A stretch of 64,000 bases of DNA from Breviolum minutum Mf 1.05b.01 (taxonomy: Eukaryota; Sar; Dinophyceae; Suessiales; Symbiodiniaceae). Numbering within the stretch: position 1 is the stretch's first letter; every line of letters starts with the position of its first letter. A program made the translations under genes and the position numbers. Location: positions 1-64,000 of the forward strand of contig DF241597.1 in assembly GCA_000507305.1 (NCBI GenBank). Direction: 5' to 3'. The notes beneath the pieces were generated by a model. The model ran no database searches, had not been told where the DNA came from, and worked only from the letters and a program-made list of their open reading frames with translations. Shown here piece by piece: positions 44,594 to 55,094 of the stretch.

Positions 44594-44703
44594 ATTTTCC
44601 AAACCTTTGCGATCAGACAGTCTCAAGAATGAAAGAACATTAATCAAAGTTTTAATCTATCTCCTGTCCTCATGATGCCTGTCTACAGGTAACGCACATA
44701 AAC

Positions 44704-44848
44704 GATGATTCTGCGTGTGTGCTTTTGGCCCAGGAACGGACGGACCGGCCCGATCATCAGCTCAGCCATCAGGTGTCGGAGCCGGGGCGAGTTGGCTTCC
44801 AAGCCTGCGACATCCCACATTATAGGTGGGTCAGCAGGTTGAACAGGC
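44704..44848 (-). CDS. Exon of unrecognised protein
   Basis: Acceptor ttgcgcag|GCCTGT. Reads PVQPADPPIMWDVAGLEANS, then PRLRHLMAELMIGPVRPFLG and QKHTRRII. Either the donor is ATC|GTTTAT, or the frame runs on through VYVRYL to a TAG about 15 nt further. Strongly coding in appearance; function unknown. Confidence 0.65.
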
Positions 44849-45629
44849 CTGCGCAACCATCGACCAATGTCTTACAAAATGTTGCTTTTGACGCCCAAAA
44901 CCCACCCCGGCCCAACATGCTGTGAAATGATGTGGCGCCAATCGGCATGCTGTGAGTGTGTGTGAGTGTGATGATCCACTGACATGAGCAATGCTGTTTG
45001 CTCATTGCGCGCTGATGAGCCAGCGGTCATGCCACACATGTTTTCACCCGACTCATGGCTGGAAAACAAGCCCTCTATGTATGACATCAAATGTAATAAA
45101 AAGGTAAATACCGTACCCATGACTGTTCGATGCTATTAATTTAAACTGAAGCCATATACTCCCACTTTTTTCACAGTTTGGTCTTAAGTTGTTGGAAACG
45201 TTTGGGCATTCTTTCAATCAAACACTCCATGCATCAGGGAAAGATTGGATGGTGATCACGTTCAACAAAATGGACAGTGATGAAGCAACCATCTATAGTA
45301 TCTATAGTGAGAATCACGCTCAGCCAATTCATGGACAGTGATGGACAAAGCCATGCATGAGTTTCTACAACACACGGGAGCAAGGGGCCCTGCAAAACAC
45401 TGCATGCATCAACCTGTCGACATATGATCTATTCGTGGTTGCCTCATAGGTTTACATGCGTGGTTGATGTAAAGTATATATCTTCTTGAACTCTACATCC
45501 AATACCATCAAGCAAAATCTAATTCTTCCCAATGCAGTTTCCCAAACGCCCCACTTTCTCTTTCCCACCATTCGATCGGATCCTGTTGAATGCCGTATGT
45601 ATCTATATATACTCTTCCAGAAGCCGAAC

Positions 45630-45794
45630 TCATGTGTCTTTCTTGGCCTTACGTTTGCTCTCTGCCTTACGTTGCCTTTTTTGGGGGGCTAAAACACCTT
45701 GACTTCTTTCTTGATGTTTGCCTTGATCCACTTGAGGTTGCCAAACTCCTTTTTTGAAGCACTCCAGAGTGCGTATACCGTGCAGCAAGCTCTC
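45630..45794 (-). CDS. Terminal exon, Lys-rich tail, frame broken by homopolymers
   Basis: After acceptor acaaag|GAGAGC the frame reads RACCTVYALWSASKKEFGNL then KWIKANIKKEVK up to 45698. It then meets TAG in the run ttttagccccccaaaaaa. Two bases out of frame, the sequence goes on as KRQRKAESKRKAKKDT and a TGA. The two halves look like one basic C-terminus. The break may be a run-length error or real decay; I do not decide. Confidence 0.55.
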   Translation of the reverse strand, partial: ESLLHGIRTLECFKKGVWQPQVDQGKHQERSQGVLAPQKRQRKAESKRKAKKDT

Positions 45795-45873
45795 CTTTGT
45801 CACCTAGATTAGCCTCTACGCTTTAGCACGCAAACAAGTTTGTCGCAAAAAATCATGTGCATACAGCGCATAC

Positions 45874-46128
45874 CTCTGCTGCGGAGCATAGTGCGAAATG
45901 GCACAGCTTCCTGTACCTCTGTGGGCTCACACCCGCCCAAATCGTTCCCTGCCCAAACAAGGGCCAAGGAACGATACTGGTGGAGCCATATACAGACTGT
46001 GCAATCCGGGGAAAGTTACGGAACTTCCTCCGGTCGGTGAAGCTCGCGCCGCCGACCAGGTGCACGAGCACCCCTTGGCCAACAGCCTTCTGTACCAATT
46101 GCTGTGCTGCGGTGCCTTCGTCATGCAC
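45874..46128 (-). CDS. Exon of unrecognised protein
   Basis: Acceptor gtttcag|GTGCAT, donor GAG|GTATGC; exactly 85 codons, phase 0 to 0. Reads VHDEGTAAQQLVQKAVGQGV, then FTDRRKFRNFPRIAQSVYGS and VSPQRYRKLCHFAL. No membrane segment. Probably the same gene as the terminal exon at 45630-45794. Confidence 0.68.
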
Positions 46129-46589
46129 CTGAAACGACGCAGATACGGAAGTTGTGACATTTAAAAGCCTAAGAACCGTCAGTTCAACCCAAAGTTCTTT
46201 CAAGCGGGTATGCCACAACACCTTCATCTTTGTGCCTGGCCCAACCTCAATTCAACAACGATAGATCAAATGCTCGCAAGCGTCCATCCCTGTCATTTGT
46301 CCCCATGTCAAGGGCATCCCATGCTGCTTCCTTCGATGCTGTGTTCCGCTCTTGGATCATATCATCAAAGACTTGGACATTGCAATGTAAGGACTTGCCT
46401 CTAAAGGGGAGCAGCTGACGTTAAAGTGATTTAAGACTGTAAACATACTATATGAACTTTGTTGTTTTGAGAAATTGTGAAACAGTGCAACCAACATTTC
46501 TAAACAATTAGCCTCTGGCCTGGGCGGGACTGGTAGGGTATGAATGAGTTCCCTAGAAGGTCATAGAAAAACCAAGAAGATGGTGCTTA

Positions 46590-47054
46590 TTAAAAGGCAT
46601 CCTTATTCTTTGATGGATAGGCTTCCCCAGACCGAAGCTTAGGGAAATTAGGATATTTTTCAGGCTTTGGCATCATCCTTTTGGACATTCGTCCATCCTT
46701 TCTCTCGTTCCCCTTATCACTTGATTTGCGGCGCTCAAATTCATTCTTAAGGCTTTTATAAACAGCCATCATCTTCCGAGCTTGCTCGGTTTGTTCCTGA
46801 AACATGATTCTTAGCTCTTGGAGCATGTGTTGCCGTTCCCTAATCTCCTGCCCGCTTTTCCGCAATCAGCCTTTGCTTAGGCACTTCTTCCGTCGCTTTG
46901 CTTTCTGGATCTCGAACGTGTGCTTGGACGATTGGAGCTCTGACTCCAACGCCAGTTTCTGCTGAGGGCTCTCTGCATGCATTCTTTGGATGCATTCATG
47001 CGCTTCCGAATACAGTTCGGCCATTCTGTGATCAGCTTCATCAGCTCCAGAAAG
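46590..47054 (-). CDS. Coiled-coil protein, last exon, with in-frame TGA
   Basis: Acceptor tcaaaacag|CTTTCT. Reads LSGADEADHRMAELYSEAHE, then LALESELQSSKHTFEIQKAK, all heptad-like. It meets a TGA near 46868, then in the same frame continues RERQHMLQELRIMFQEQTEQ and ends YPSKNKDAF and TAA. Around the TGA a one-base-shifted frame reads VPKQRLIAEK, so two compensating indels, or sequence error, are as likely as a true stop. Charged basic C-terminus. Function unknown; coiled coil implies a structural or cytoskeletal partner. Confidence 0.6.
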
Positions 47055-47513
47055 CTGTTTTGACAGAGCCTTTCACATGGCTGCACTGGCCCTCAAGAGC
47101 CCATCTGCCTGTGGCAGCGCTGTGGCGCCACGCGGAAAACGAGCAAGGTGCGAAAACAAAAGAAGTTGTTTAAAACAGCTTGGCACAATGACAATGTCTC
47201 ATAATCATTAAGGATTTGTTCCACTAAAATACTGGCAAAGGTCTTTTCAAAAATCCCTTGGAAAATGGTTGTAAGCATCAGTTGCATCTAGCATTCAGAC
47301 TGACTTTTCAATTTCAAGACCGGCTGGCCAAATAGAAGAGGAATGTCCAAGAGCCGAGCATGCCGCCAAAAACACTCATTTTACAAATACATGTCTCAGC
47401 ACATTTCAGTCCATGCAAAAGCCTTAACAACCAAAAATGCCTTCCAAAAATCCGAACGGTGCAGAAATTCAGCAAACGCGTACAGTAGTTTATCGCGCTT
47501 AATTCTGCGCCTG

Positions 47514-47800
47514 AAACGTCAAGTGCAATGCGAAGAGCAGCAGGAGGGACCCCAGCATTATCACCACATGTTGCAACCGCCGCGAGAAATGACACTCACG
47601 CTTCATCCTTTTCACACAAGAAACGTCAAGTACAACGGAGGAGCAACAGAAGTCATCCTCCAATATCACCAAAAATTGCGCCTGCCACGAAAAAAACAAT
47701 TCATACTGAAATCTTCTTCACACATGACAGGCCCAGTACACTGCGCACAGCGACAGGAGGCACCCTCAAACATCACCCACAAAACATGACATTCATGCAA
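47514..47800. repeat. Degenerate tandem repeat, about 107-bp unit, three copies
   Basis: aaacgtcaagtgcaatgcga (47514), aaacgtcaagtacaacggag (47621) and caggcccagtacactgcgca (47728) start successive units. Each goes on with a cag/cagaagg block, a caccacat/caaaaattgc block and cacacaag/cacatgac. A weaker fourth unit may start near 47400. Open frames on both strands pass through it. Confidence 0.75.
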
Positions 47801-47949
47801 TATGTATCATCATATTGTCATGAAACATTCTATACGGAACCATAGGTAGAAACGTCTTGGTCGGACGCACCTTTTTGTTTCTTTTACGCCCCCAAAGAAA
47901 TATTATTCTTAAAACCTACATGAAACTACATGAAGGGTCAATTTGTTGT

Positions 47950-48024
47950 GGTAAATTAGTAGGTAGATATATACCAGTCCCATGGGATCCAATACCAACG
48001 TTTTGTATATTTACCTACAATCTT
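47950..48024. repeat. Family D palindrome, partial
   Basis: aggtagatatataccagtcc, catgggatccaata and tgtatatttacctacaat. Confidence 0.6.
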
Positions 48025-48156
48025 TCGAACCACCAAGTAAATATACATTAGAATATCATGAAAAAACAATCTAACTAGATAGCAATCATGGAACCACCAA
48101 TATATAATACCAACTAAGAATACCAACTAGACAACAGCAAATTTTTTCTTACCCTT

Positions 48157-48262
48157 CCTCCCATAATCATGGTTCAGTGAAAAATTGGTGCATCTCCAGA
48201 TATTAGTTTCTTTCAGTTAGGGCAGTTTTCCACTGAACCATGAATTCATGGGAGAAAGGGTA
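48157..48262. repeat. Family K palindrome
   Basis: cccataatcatggttcagtg at the left; cactgaaccatgaattcatg at the right; outer acccttcctcc pairs with ggagaaagggt. Only copy seen. Confidence 0.75.
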
Positions 48263-48386
48263 TACCACCCAGTTGTATGGGGATTATTTCATAAGCCATT
48301 GTAAGGATCCCTACCAATAAAACTGCCAGGATAACAACGAAGAATACCAACTAGACAACAGCACTTTTTTTGGCCAAATTATTATC

Positions 48387-48489
48387 TAGTTGGTGGTTTC
48401 AACCCCCTTTGAAAAATATGATAGTCAAATTGGAAATCTTCGCCAAATAGGGGTGAACATGAAAAATATTTGAGTTGCCACCACCTAGT
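48387..48489. repeat. Family C palindromic element
   Basis: ctagttggtggtttcaaccc and tatttgagttgccaccacct. Confidence 0.85.
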
Positions 48490-48558
48490 TACATTTCACC
48501 AACCTGGGTCTGTTGGTGAAATCGCCGGGGCTCCCATTTTCCCTTCCAAAATTCCCTC

Positions 48559-48631
48559 CCTTTCGAGGTGATCCAAGCAACGGCTCGCCAATGCTCCAAG
48601 CGCTCCACATCCGCTTGCTCCTTGGGATCGT
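48559..48631 (-). CDS. Exon of unrecognised protein
   Basis: Acceptor acatcaag|ACGATC. Reads DPKEQADVERLEHWRAVAWI then TSK, charged and helical. The natural end is a GA donor (AAAGG|GAGGGA), right where a family P-like repeat begins. A second frame is open, so this remains an inference. Confidence 0.5.
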
Positions 48632-48710
48632 CTTGATGTTAGGCCGGAGATGGGGTGGTTCCGGAGATGGTGGTAGTTACAAAGGTAGGCCCCCCCTACC
48701 ATCGCTTTAT

Positions 48711-48823
48711 ATATGGGGGGTTTCCTAAAATAGGGGTAAAACCCCCAAAATGGATGGTGAAAATAATGGAAAACTCTATTAAAATGGATGATTTGGGGGT
48801 ACCACCATTTAGGAAACACCCAT
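48711..48823. repeat. Family A palindromic element
   Basis: ggggggtttcctaaaatagg at the left; caccatttaggaaacaccca at the right. Confidence 0.9.
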
Positions 48824-48917
48824 GTCTTTATAAACCCTAGATCAACAATGGCCTTTTCAAGTGAAAAGTATCGAAATGTAGTTGAACAATACATACTTCA
48901 ACAGTTTGTGTTGTATT

Positions 48918-49041
48918 TGTAAGGATCCGTTTGTATGTCCTAAGAATGCGGGATTTCCCCGAACCTATCCTATAGGAGATGGGATGTTTTGACCATTAAT
49001 CCTACTCGTATCTGGAGGGGTCTGGGTTCTTAGGGTATGAG
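48918..49041. repeat. Family F palindromic element
   Basis: gtaaggatccgtttgtatgt, gaatgcgggatttccccgaa, gggatgttttgaccattaat and ggggtctgggttcttaggg. Confidence 0.85.
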
Positions 49042-49470
49042 TCATGAGTAGGTTCCCATCTTGTACGGGGTGCATTTGCTGCACCAAAACATCTCACTCC
49101 AAACTGGTATTGTGGAGAATAAATCCGAAGGTTCCCAGAGGGTGAATCGGCAATATACATCAAACAACAAGTCCCCCAATCCTTTGATATACCATGTTTG
49201 AATCAAAATTCCATAGGTTTCTCTGACATTAAAAGCTCACCACCCGGGCCGTTCGATTGGATCCCCCAACATTTGGAAAGTGTGCTGATCGAAACCCTTA
49301 GGGGGGTTCGCCCCGAATCCATTCCAGGAAACTCGCAGAAACTAGTAAAATGGACATCCTTTACTCGGAGGATGGGCTCCCAGGACTTGTAAGTGGTTAG
49401 GATCACCGCCCCATTTATAAGACATGGCCATTTGGAAGGGGTTTTCCAACCTTACTTAGTGGACTTACAA

Positions 49471-49728
49471 TCACCAGTCTGTTGCGGCTTCGGCTTCGGC
49501 TTCAGCTCGGACTTGGCTGACTTCACTGCCGCTCTCCCCATCTTCATCATCCTCGTTGGTTTTGATTTGGGACCTGCTGTCGTCGTCCGGAGCCACCAAT
49601 TCCTGAGTTACAATTTTCAAAAGCAGATCACATCGACCAGCAGCTCGAAAAGCACGGCATAGACTCTGTAAACTCGCTGTCAAATGAGCAATCAGCTCTT
49701 TGTCTGGGTCTTCAGCTGTAGCTTCATG
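49471..49728 (-). CDS. Probable last exon with acidic tail, unrecognised protein
   Basis: Acceptor ataaccag|CATGAA; 85 codons then TGA. Reads HEATAEDPDKELIAHLTASL, then CRAFRAAGRCDLLLKIVTQE. It ends in a strongly acidic stretch (NEDDEDGESGSE...) and AEAEAEAATDW. A donor overlaps the stop (ACTG|GTGATT), so splicing onwards to 48631 is possible. Confidence 0.68.
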   Translation of the reverse strand, partial: HEATAEDPDKELIAHLTASLQSLCRAFRAAGRCDLLLKIVTQELVAPDDDSRSQIKTNEDDEDGESGSEVSQVRAEAEAEAATDW

Positions 49729-49993
49729 CTGGTTATTGATTACTTATGACATCCACTGGGATCCCATCCTCCAAGATACCTCTGCCTGAAATCATTCAGA
49801 TTTCGTTGGGTTTTCTCATCATCCATGGATTCATCATGTTTTTTTCCGGTTGGCCAAAACACAATCTTACACCCGCGAAGTTTAACAGCTCGACCCTGAA
49901 AAACGGTGGGACTGGAAGACGATCCGGCGAAATCTCTTTGGGACCATAACTTGGATCCGAATCTTCCATGGGACCCTGAAATTAAAAAAAATA

Positions 49994-50099
49994 CCCTCCA
50001 TGAAAGTACCATAGCCCCTGAAAATAGGCCATCCCAAAAGGAAACTAGTCTTCCAACCATCCATTTTCATGTGCTATGTTAGTTTCAGGGAGAGTAAGA
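49994..50099. repeat. Family B element
   Basis: ctccatgaaagtaccatagc at the left; gctatgttagtttcagggag at the right; gccatcccaaaaggaaacta inside. Confidence 0.9.
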
Positions 50100-50584
50100 C
50101 CTTTATTTTCCACACAAAAAATGTATACCAGCACCTTGCAAGGGGTGTCAATTAAACCCTAAGGGATGGTAAATTGGCACCCTTTAGGAACCAGTGGGCA
50201 CCCTTTGGAAGGTCCAGGTATACACAGGTAATCCCCAAAAACATTTGAAGGTTAGCAAGTGGATGAATAATCAGAAATGAATCATCAATCAACTTTTGAA
50301 AATCCAAGTATCATCTGGCCAGTTTGGACAGGCCATGTATACAGTAGCAATGTCTGTACAAAAGAAACTTGTTTAGAATATAGTGTATCCACTTCCTATA
50401 TTTCACTGATGGGAAACCACAAGGGTCGATTTCATTAACATATGGCCTTGGGATGGATGGGATTTGTTTGTTCTGAGTTGTTTTCTTGCGACTCTTCCAT
50501 TTCGATGCTTGGAAACGAGTCAAACATATGTGTTTTGTGGGTTTCTGTTTTAACAGAAACAATGTTTGCATATTAACATCAAAT

Positions 50585-50606
50585 TTGTATATATATATAT
50601 ATTATC
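50585..50606. repeat. (TA)n tract
   Basis: Alternating TA for about 22 bp. Confidence 0.85.
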
Positions 50607-50916
50607 TTTGTTATATACATTTTACCTGTCTGACAAGTGTTTTATGATTTCAGCAATTTTTTCTTCGCCCAAACATATCTTGTGTGTTTTTCAAACTCCA
50701 AAACAAAAAAGAACATGTTTCAAGAAAAACGCAAACATCAAACAACCTTCCCCCAAAAAAATCACTTCGTAACTTCAAACCGCTGCAAAAAGAATACACA
50801 AACAGCTGTTGTATCAGTGTTGCATATACCCTCTGGTAAACGATCACATGGCGATTGCTGGAATATCCCCAGTTTCAATGGGAAATACATCTTCAATCCG
50901 GGTCCATTTTCCATTG

Positions 50917-51020
50917 CTACTGTTGATGGATTTCTTGCACCTGTTCATAGGTAGTTTACCTTATTATTTCCAGGGTTTTAAACATCCCAGGTGGTGCAGG
51001 AATTCTTCCATCAACCGTAT
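50917..51020. repeat. Family E palindromic element
   Basis: tactgttgatggatttcttg at the left; caggaattcttccatcaacc at the right; cccaggtggtg conserved. Confidence 0.9.
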
Positions 51021-51224
51021 GTTAGTTTGCCAGAGTGTATATACATTTCCCTCCCCCTACACGGCATCCCAGCACCTCTTCCCCCTGGTTTTGGTCCCTA
51101 TGAAAATGGCATACTTTCAAACAAACGGACGACGGACACAGTGGCTCCTCGAAGCAGATGGGACCTAAGAGAAGTTGTTGTGAATCGTCAATTGAGCCAC
51201 GGTAAAAAACCCTTATTTTCCATT

Positions 51225-51345
51225 GGATCCTGGCTGTTGAATAGGGTTTGTGATAATCCCCATATAATTGAGTAGTGAGTAGTATTATCCCTTATACTTA
51301 TACACCATAAACAACCAAGGTTTTTTCATTGCTCAATTGACTTGT
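51225..51345. repeat. Family L repeat copy
   Basis: ggctgttgaatagggtttgt, gataatccccatataattga and tttttcattgctcaat. Confidence 0.7.
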
Positions 51346-51537
51346 CATGGTTAGTCAACATGTCTCAAGAAATATCGGGATTTGCGTCCCAATGTGGCAA
51401 ATGATACATACTGCCCAGTTATGTTAAGGGATTATAAGCCAAATACATTGAATTTGTCGATGTTAAAGCCATCACCATGTTTCTTCACCTTGTAACCATC
51501 TCAACAACAAAATGAGCATGACTAAACACTTCTCCAC

Positions 51538-51780
51538 AGGATCCATGGGACTGGTATACTATATTTACCTACATGAAAACCACAAAAATCACATTTCCCT
51601 CCCCCCACGTCCACTCACTAGGACTGGTGTTTACATTTACATACTAATCGACCACCCTAAACTAACTAAATCTAGGTATATTTAGACCAGCCCCATTGAG
51701 ATGGTATATTTACCAGCAATTTGGGTAGTTTGGTAGGTAAATCAGCAGGCAAAATACTAACCATGGATAGTCTAGTCCCC
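51538..51780. repeat. Two family D-type palindromes, degraded
   Basis: 51538-51595: aggatccatgggactggtat and atttacctacatgaaaacca. 51675-51780: gaccagccccattgagatgg, tatatttacc..aggtaaat and accatggatagtctagtc. Confidence 0.55.
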
Positions 51781-52079
51781 CAAACTAGGGTTGTTCCCCT
51801 TCCAAATGGCCTTTCCATGGCTTGTAAATGGTAGTCACGAACTACTGGATCTAACTGGGATGATCCTCCAAGTAACAGTGGCAAATGAAGGTTAAGTTCG
51901 GGATTCCCCATCCTAAACATGTATATAATGTCATGTAATGTCATCCTGGTGGTGAAGAGCCAGCATCCTGGGTTTCGGGGGTAGACCTAATGTATCTCCA
52001 TACATTGCATTGTTGTGAGGGCAATCACAAAATCACCATAGATTTGTATTGTTTGATTCCCCCAAAAATTGGTAATCTT

Positions 52080-52190
52080 ATTACACCCCTGAAGTTTAAC
52101 GTAGCCCCTGAAAAATGGTGGTTGGAAGACTATCCTTTACCATTGGGTCCCGGTAACTTTTCAGGGGCATATATGTTAAACCTCAGGGGG
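52080..52190. repeat. Family B element (aagtttaacgt variant)
   Basis: acccctgaagtttaacgtag at the left; tatatgttaaacctcagggg at the right. The same variant is at 59722. Confidence 0.85.
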
Positions 52191-52229
52191 GTATCCCTGC
52201 CATACCTTCAGGTATGGCCACCAAAAACA

Positions 52230-52303
52230 TCCACCCAAGAGACACATCTCACGACGTGGTTCCATTTGCAAGTCTCTTTGCATCGCAGCTGTTGGCCTTC
52301 GAG
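52230..52303 (-). CDS. Possible exon, Cys-rich
   Basis: Acceptor cctcgaag|GCCAAC. Reads QQLRCKETCKWNHVVRCVSW up to donor TTGG|GTGGAT. The overlapping frame PTAAMQRDLQMEPRREMCLL is also open. Abuts a family B copy. Confidence 0.4.
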
Positions 52304-52471
52304 GGGACATGGTCGTTGGGTGAAAAAAAAAACGGTTGGAAGTTGGGTGAAAACTCCACAAATAGGGGTGAAATAAATCCAGTTACCCATTTATAAGGCA
52401 CATTAGCGGGGGGTACAACTCCACTTATAGGTTGAAGTTAATTAATTTCACCCTACTTATTGGTACTTATA

Positions 52472-52577
52472 CTGGTTGGTGGTTGAACCAACCCAGTTGA
52501 AAAAATTGAGTCAAAATGGGTTCATCTTCCCCAAGGTTTGGGGTGAAAATAGAAAGTATTTGAAACCACAACCTAGT
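52472..52577. repeat. Family C palindromic element
   Basis: ctggttggtggttgaaccaa and tatttgaaaccacaacctag. Confidence 0.85.
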
Positions 52578-52820
52578 ATAGGGGTTCCTTAACTCTAGTT
52601 ACCTATTTATAAGGTCACTTTTTAGGGGGCCCCATGTCCCTCCATTTATCACTGGTGACGGGGGCCCACCTTGGGGCATATATGATGGCGGTTATTGGTC
52701 TGCTACCAAGCCCCCGCGCGCCAAGGTACCCCGCGACTTGCCTTTATAGGAAAAACATGGACCAAATCTAGGAGTGTTTTTTTTGCTTCGGGCTTGTTTC
52801 ACCACTCATAACCTTACCCC

Positions 52821-52900
52821 CATAGAATCCATATATGGTATATACATACATTTACTTGCATTTGGTTGATGTTTATAGTAAATGTATATAGTCATATCAT
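52821..52900. repeat. Family D palindrome, degraded
   Basis: agaatccatatatggtatat, acatttacttgcatttggtt and agtaaatgtatatagtcata. Confidence 0.6.
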
Positions 52901-53009
52901 CTTTAACATCTCGCTGCCCGATACCAGTCCACGACTAAAAGTTCAAGCAAAAGCTGGAACGGATGAAGTAACGATTAACTTCAATATTACTAGTCAATAG
53001 CTTAAGAAC

Positions 53010-53148
53010 TACCTCCTAGAAACTAACATAACATAACATAACATAACATAGCCCTTTAAATGAGGGGGAAAAAAACAAAACAAAAGTTTCATCTTCCAAC
53101 CAGGGATTTTCAGAAAGGAGCTCTCTTAGTTTTTTGGAGGGGGTACCA
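53010..53148. repeat. Family B element with (AACAT)n expansion
   Basis: acctcctagaaactaacata followed by about five aacat repeats (53023-53050); the right end reads cttagttttttggagggggt. It ends about 10 bp from the donor of the exon at 53159. Confidence 0.7.
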
Positions 53149-53158
53149 TCTGAATAAC

Positions 53159-53374
53159 TAGCGTGGCAAGTTGGATTCAATAGAAATTTCATCTCAAAGT
53201 CATGATCCATGTATTCCAGCAGGCCAGTGACTAATGTACCGGAATGTACACGCCATGCTTTAGCCGTTTGGGGGTTGCCCTTAAATTTCCCATCCCGAAA
53301 TCCGGTCTGAAAAGTGATTCCCAAAACTGCCTGAAAAAGGTGTTTGCCAAGGCGATTTTCGGAAGACACTCTTT
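53159..53374 (-). CDS. Unrecognised protein, second exon of a pair
   Basis: Acceptor ttctggcag|AAAGAG, donor GCTA|GTTATT; phase 1 to 1, 72 codons. Reads RVSSENRLGKHLFQAVLGIT, then FQTGFRDGKFKGNPQTAKAW and VTGLLEYMDHDFEMKFLLNP. An internal acceptor (tttttcag|GCAGTT, 53330) is possible, but only the longer form keeps phase with the upstream exon. Confidence 0.7.
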
Positions 53375-53388
53375 CTGCCAGAAATTTC

Positions 53389-53502
53389 CATATGGGTGTT
53401 TCCAAAAATAGGGGGAAAACCCCCAAAATGGATGGTTTATAATGGAAAACCCTATTAAAATGGATGATTTGGGGGTACCACCATTTTCGGAAACATCCAT
53501 AT
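53389..53502. repeat. Family A element filling an intron
   Basis: catatgggtgtttccaaaaa at the left; attttcggaaacatccatat at the right. It accounts for 114 of the 174 nt of the intron between the exons at 53743-53549 and 53374-53159, leaving only splice-site flanks. Confidence 0.9.
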
Positions 53503-53548
53503 ATCCCCGAAGTTTAGCAGCGAGTTTACGTATTGAATATATAGTTAC

Positions 53549-53743
53549 CTAAACCCAAAAAAGAAGCCGCATCGTCTTCCAGTCCCACCATTTTTTGGGG
53601 AAGGCAAGTTACTTGCATAGAACCCCACTGTAAAATAACCTTTGGACCCCCATTAGTGGAACATCCCATGAAAATCCGAAAGCTATTCCAACACACATGA
53701 ACCACAACATAACGGAATCCCATCATATCCCATCTCTCATGTG
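53549..53743 (-). CDS. Unrecognised protein, first exon of a pair
   Basis: Acceptor tttctgcag|CACATG, donor TTAG|GTAACT; phase 1 to 1. Reads ERWDMMGFRYVVVHVCWNSF, then IFMGCSTNGGPKVILQWGSM and QVTCLPQKMVGLEDDAASF. Joined to the next exon it gives FLGLERVSSENRLG without a break. A soluble, beta-rich look; no family recognised. Further exons must exist on both sides. Confidence 0.75.
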
Positions 53744-54313
53744 CTGCAGAAACGAGGTTTTTTCTTTTTGTTCACCGCAAATTAGGACCCCTTCATATCC
53801 CAAACTCCCTCCGTCCCATTTAAAGATAGGCTGAGAGAGTGTTTAAAACCCCCCAGTAAACCAACGGATTTTTCGGGTTCTGGTTCTCGTAAAAGGTGGT
53901 AGGTAGCATCTACTCACCCAAGTGGCAGTATATACCGCGTATATACCAGGTATTGTCCTTGCCTTCTAGGGGATTATACAATCCCTACCACCTATTACCA
54001 GAAGCAGAATCATTCTACGAAAAAAAGGGCACATGTGGTTTGGGTCCAAACTCCCGATATTGAGGATGGTCCTCCAGCCTTTCATACAGAATCCTTCTAA
54101 TTGATATATAAATCAAATGGGAGCACACATGAACTTCAGGGACACCCCGTCTCCTTGTGAAAAAATGGCCTTAAAACCCCTAGGTAGGCCATCAAACGTT
54201 GCAAGCGATCAACGTTCAGTTTCCAAGGAATCCAAGATAAGCCCAGTTCCTACGGAGTTGAAACAATAAGGCGACAAAGAACGACGGCTTCAATAGAGAA
54301 ACATTCAATCGCA

Positions 54314-54412
54314 CAGGATCCATGTATGGTATATATAGCTATATATACCTACATTTGGTTGATTTTTATGGTTTTCATGTAGCTAAATATACCATACATG
54401 GATACTATGGGA
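54314..54412. repeat. Family D long palindrome
   Basis: cacaggatccatgtatggta at the left; accatacatggatactatgg at the right; ctacattt..gtagctaaatat. Confidence 0.9.
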
Positions 54413-54744
54413 ATTGTGACGTATGTTACAGATTGAAAAAGATATATGGGCATCTCCAGTTGCCAATGTTTTTCGTTCCTAGCCAAAACAACCCAAAGGC
54501 AAACTTCCCCCCGGAAATCCAATAAAAAAAAACTGCAAATATCCCTGTTACCTCTGGGTTTTCAGTATTTTTCTTTAAATAAAAAAAAACGCCCCTGGAT
54601 ACAAAAAAAACAGTGCTTCCATGATTTTCACCCCCACCCAGTGATGCCGGGGTAGATGAACCCCCGAAAAAACGGAGAAGGTCGAAGTTTAAACCAAGGA
54701 TTTGCTGGACCAAAATTGGAGGGAGACCATTTGATACATACCCT

Positions 54745-54860
54745 AGGGATCCAATGACCTTTGTCAGATGATGAGCAAGGGGTGTCCTTCATCACCTCCA
54801 AAACGCAAGGTATTTTATTGGTTGTTCCATGGTGCACCATTCTCAGAAGGTGAGCCAGGA
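54745..54860. repeat. Family Q element, inverted relative to 23750
   Basis: gggatccaatgacctttgtc, gatgatgagcaaggggtgtc, cacctccaaaacgcaagg and ttctcagaaggtgagcc match the reverse complement of the first copy in part. Confidence 0.6.
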
Positions 54861-55094
54861 TTCCTAGGGATATGAAAAACATGGCAAGTTGTTTTTAAAA
54901 AAAGATCCCAAGGTTCAATCTTTTTAGGTGTTCAACTGGTTGTTAGGTTTGGTTTGGAAGGGAAAAAAAACATGTTTCAAACGGGATTTAAAGGAGACTT
55001 TTGTGTGACTCGAATCGTTCCAGCTTAGTTCGGGGGGAATCCTTCCCCCAAAGAGTGGGATAAGTTTTTTTTTAAACCTTAAAACCTTTAACTT

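Noticed and set aside
47314..47845. Open frames on both strands around 47.3-47.8 kb
   Set aside because: They run through a degenerate tandem repeat, and neither strand shows splice-bounded coding sequence.
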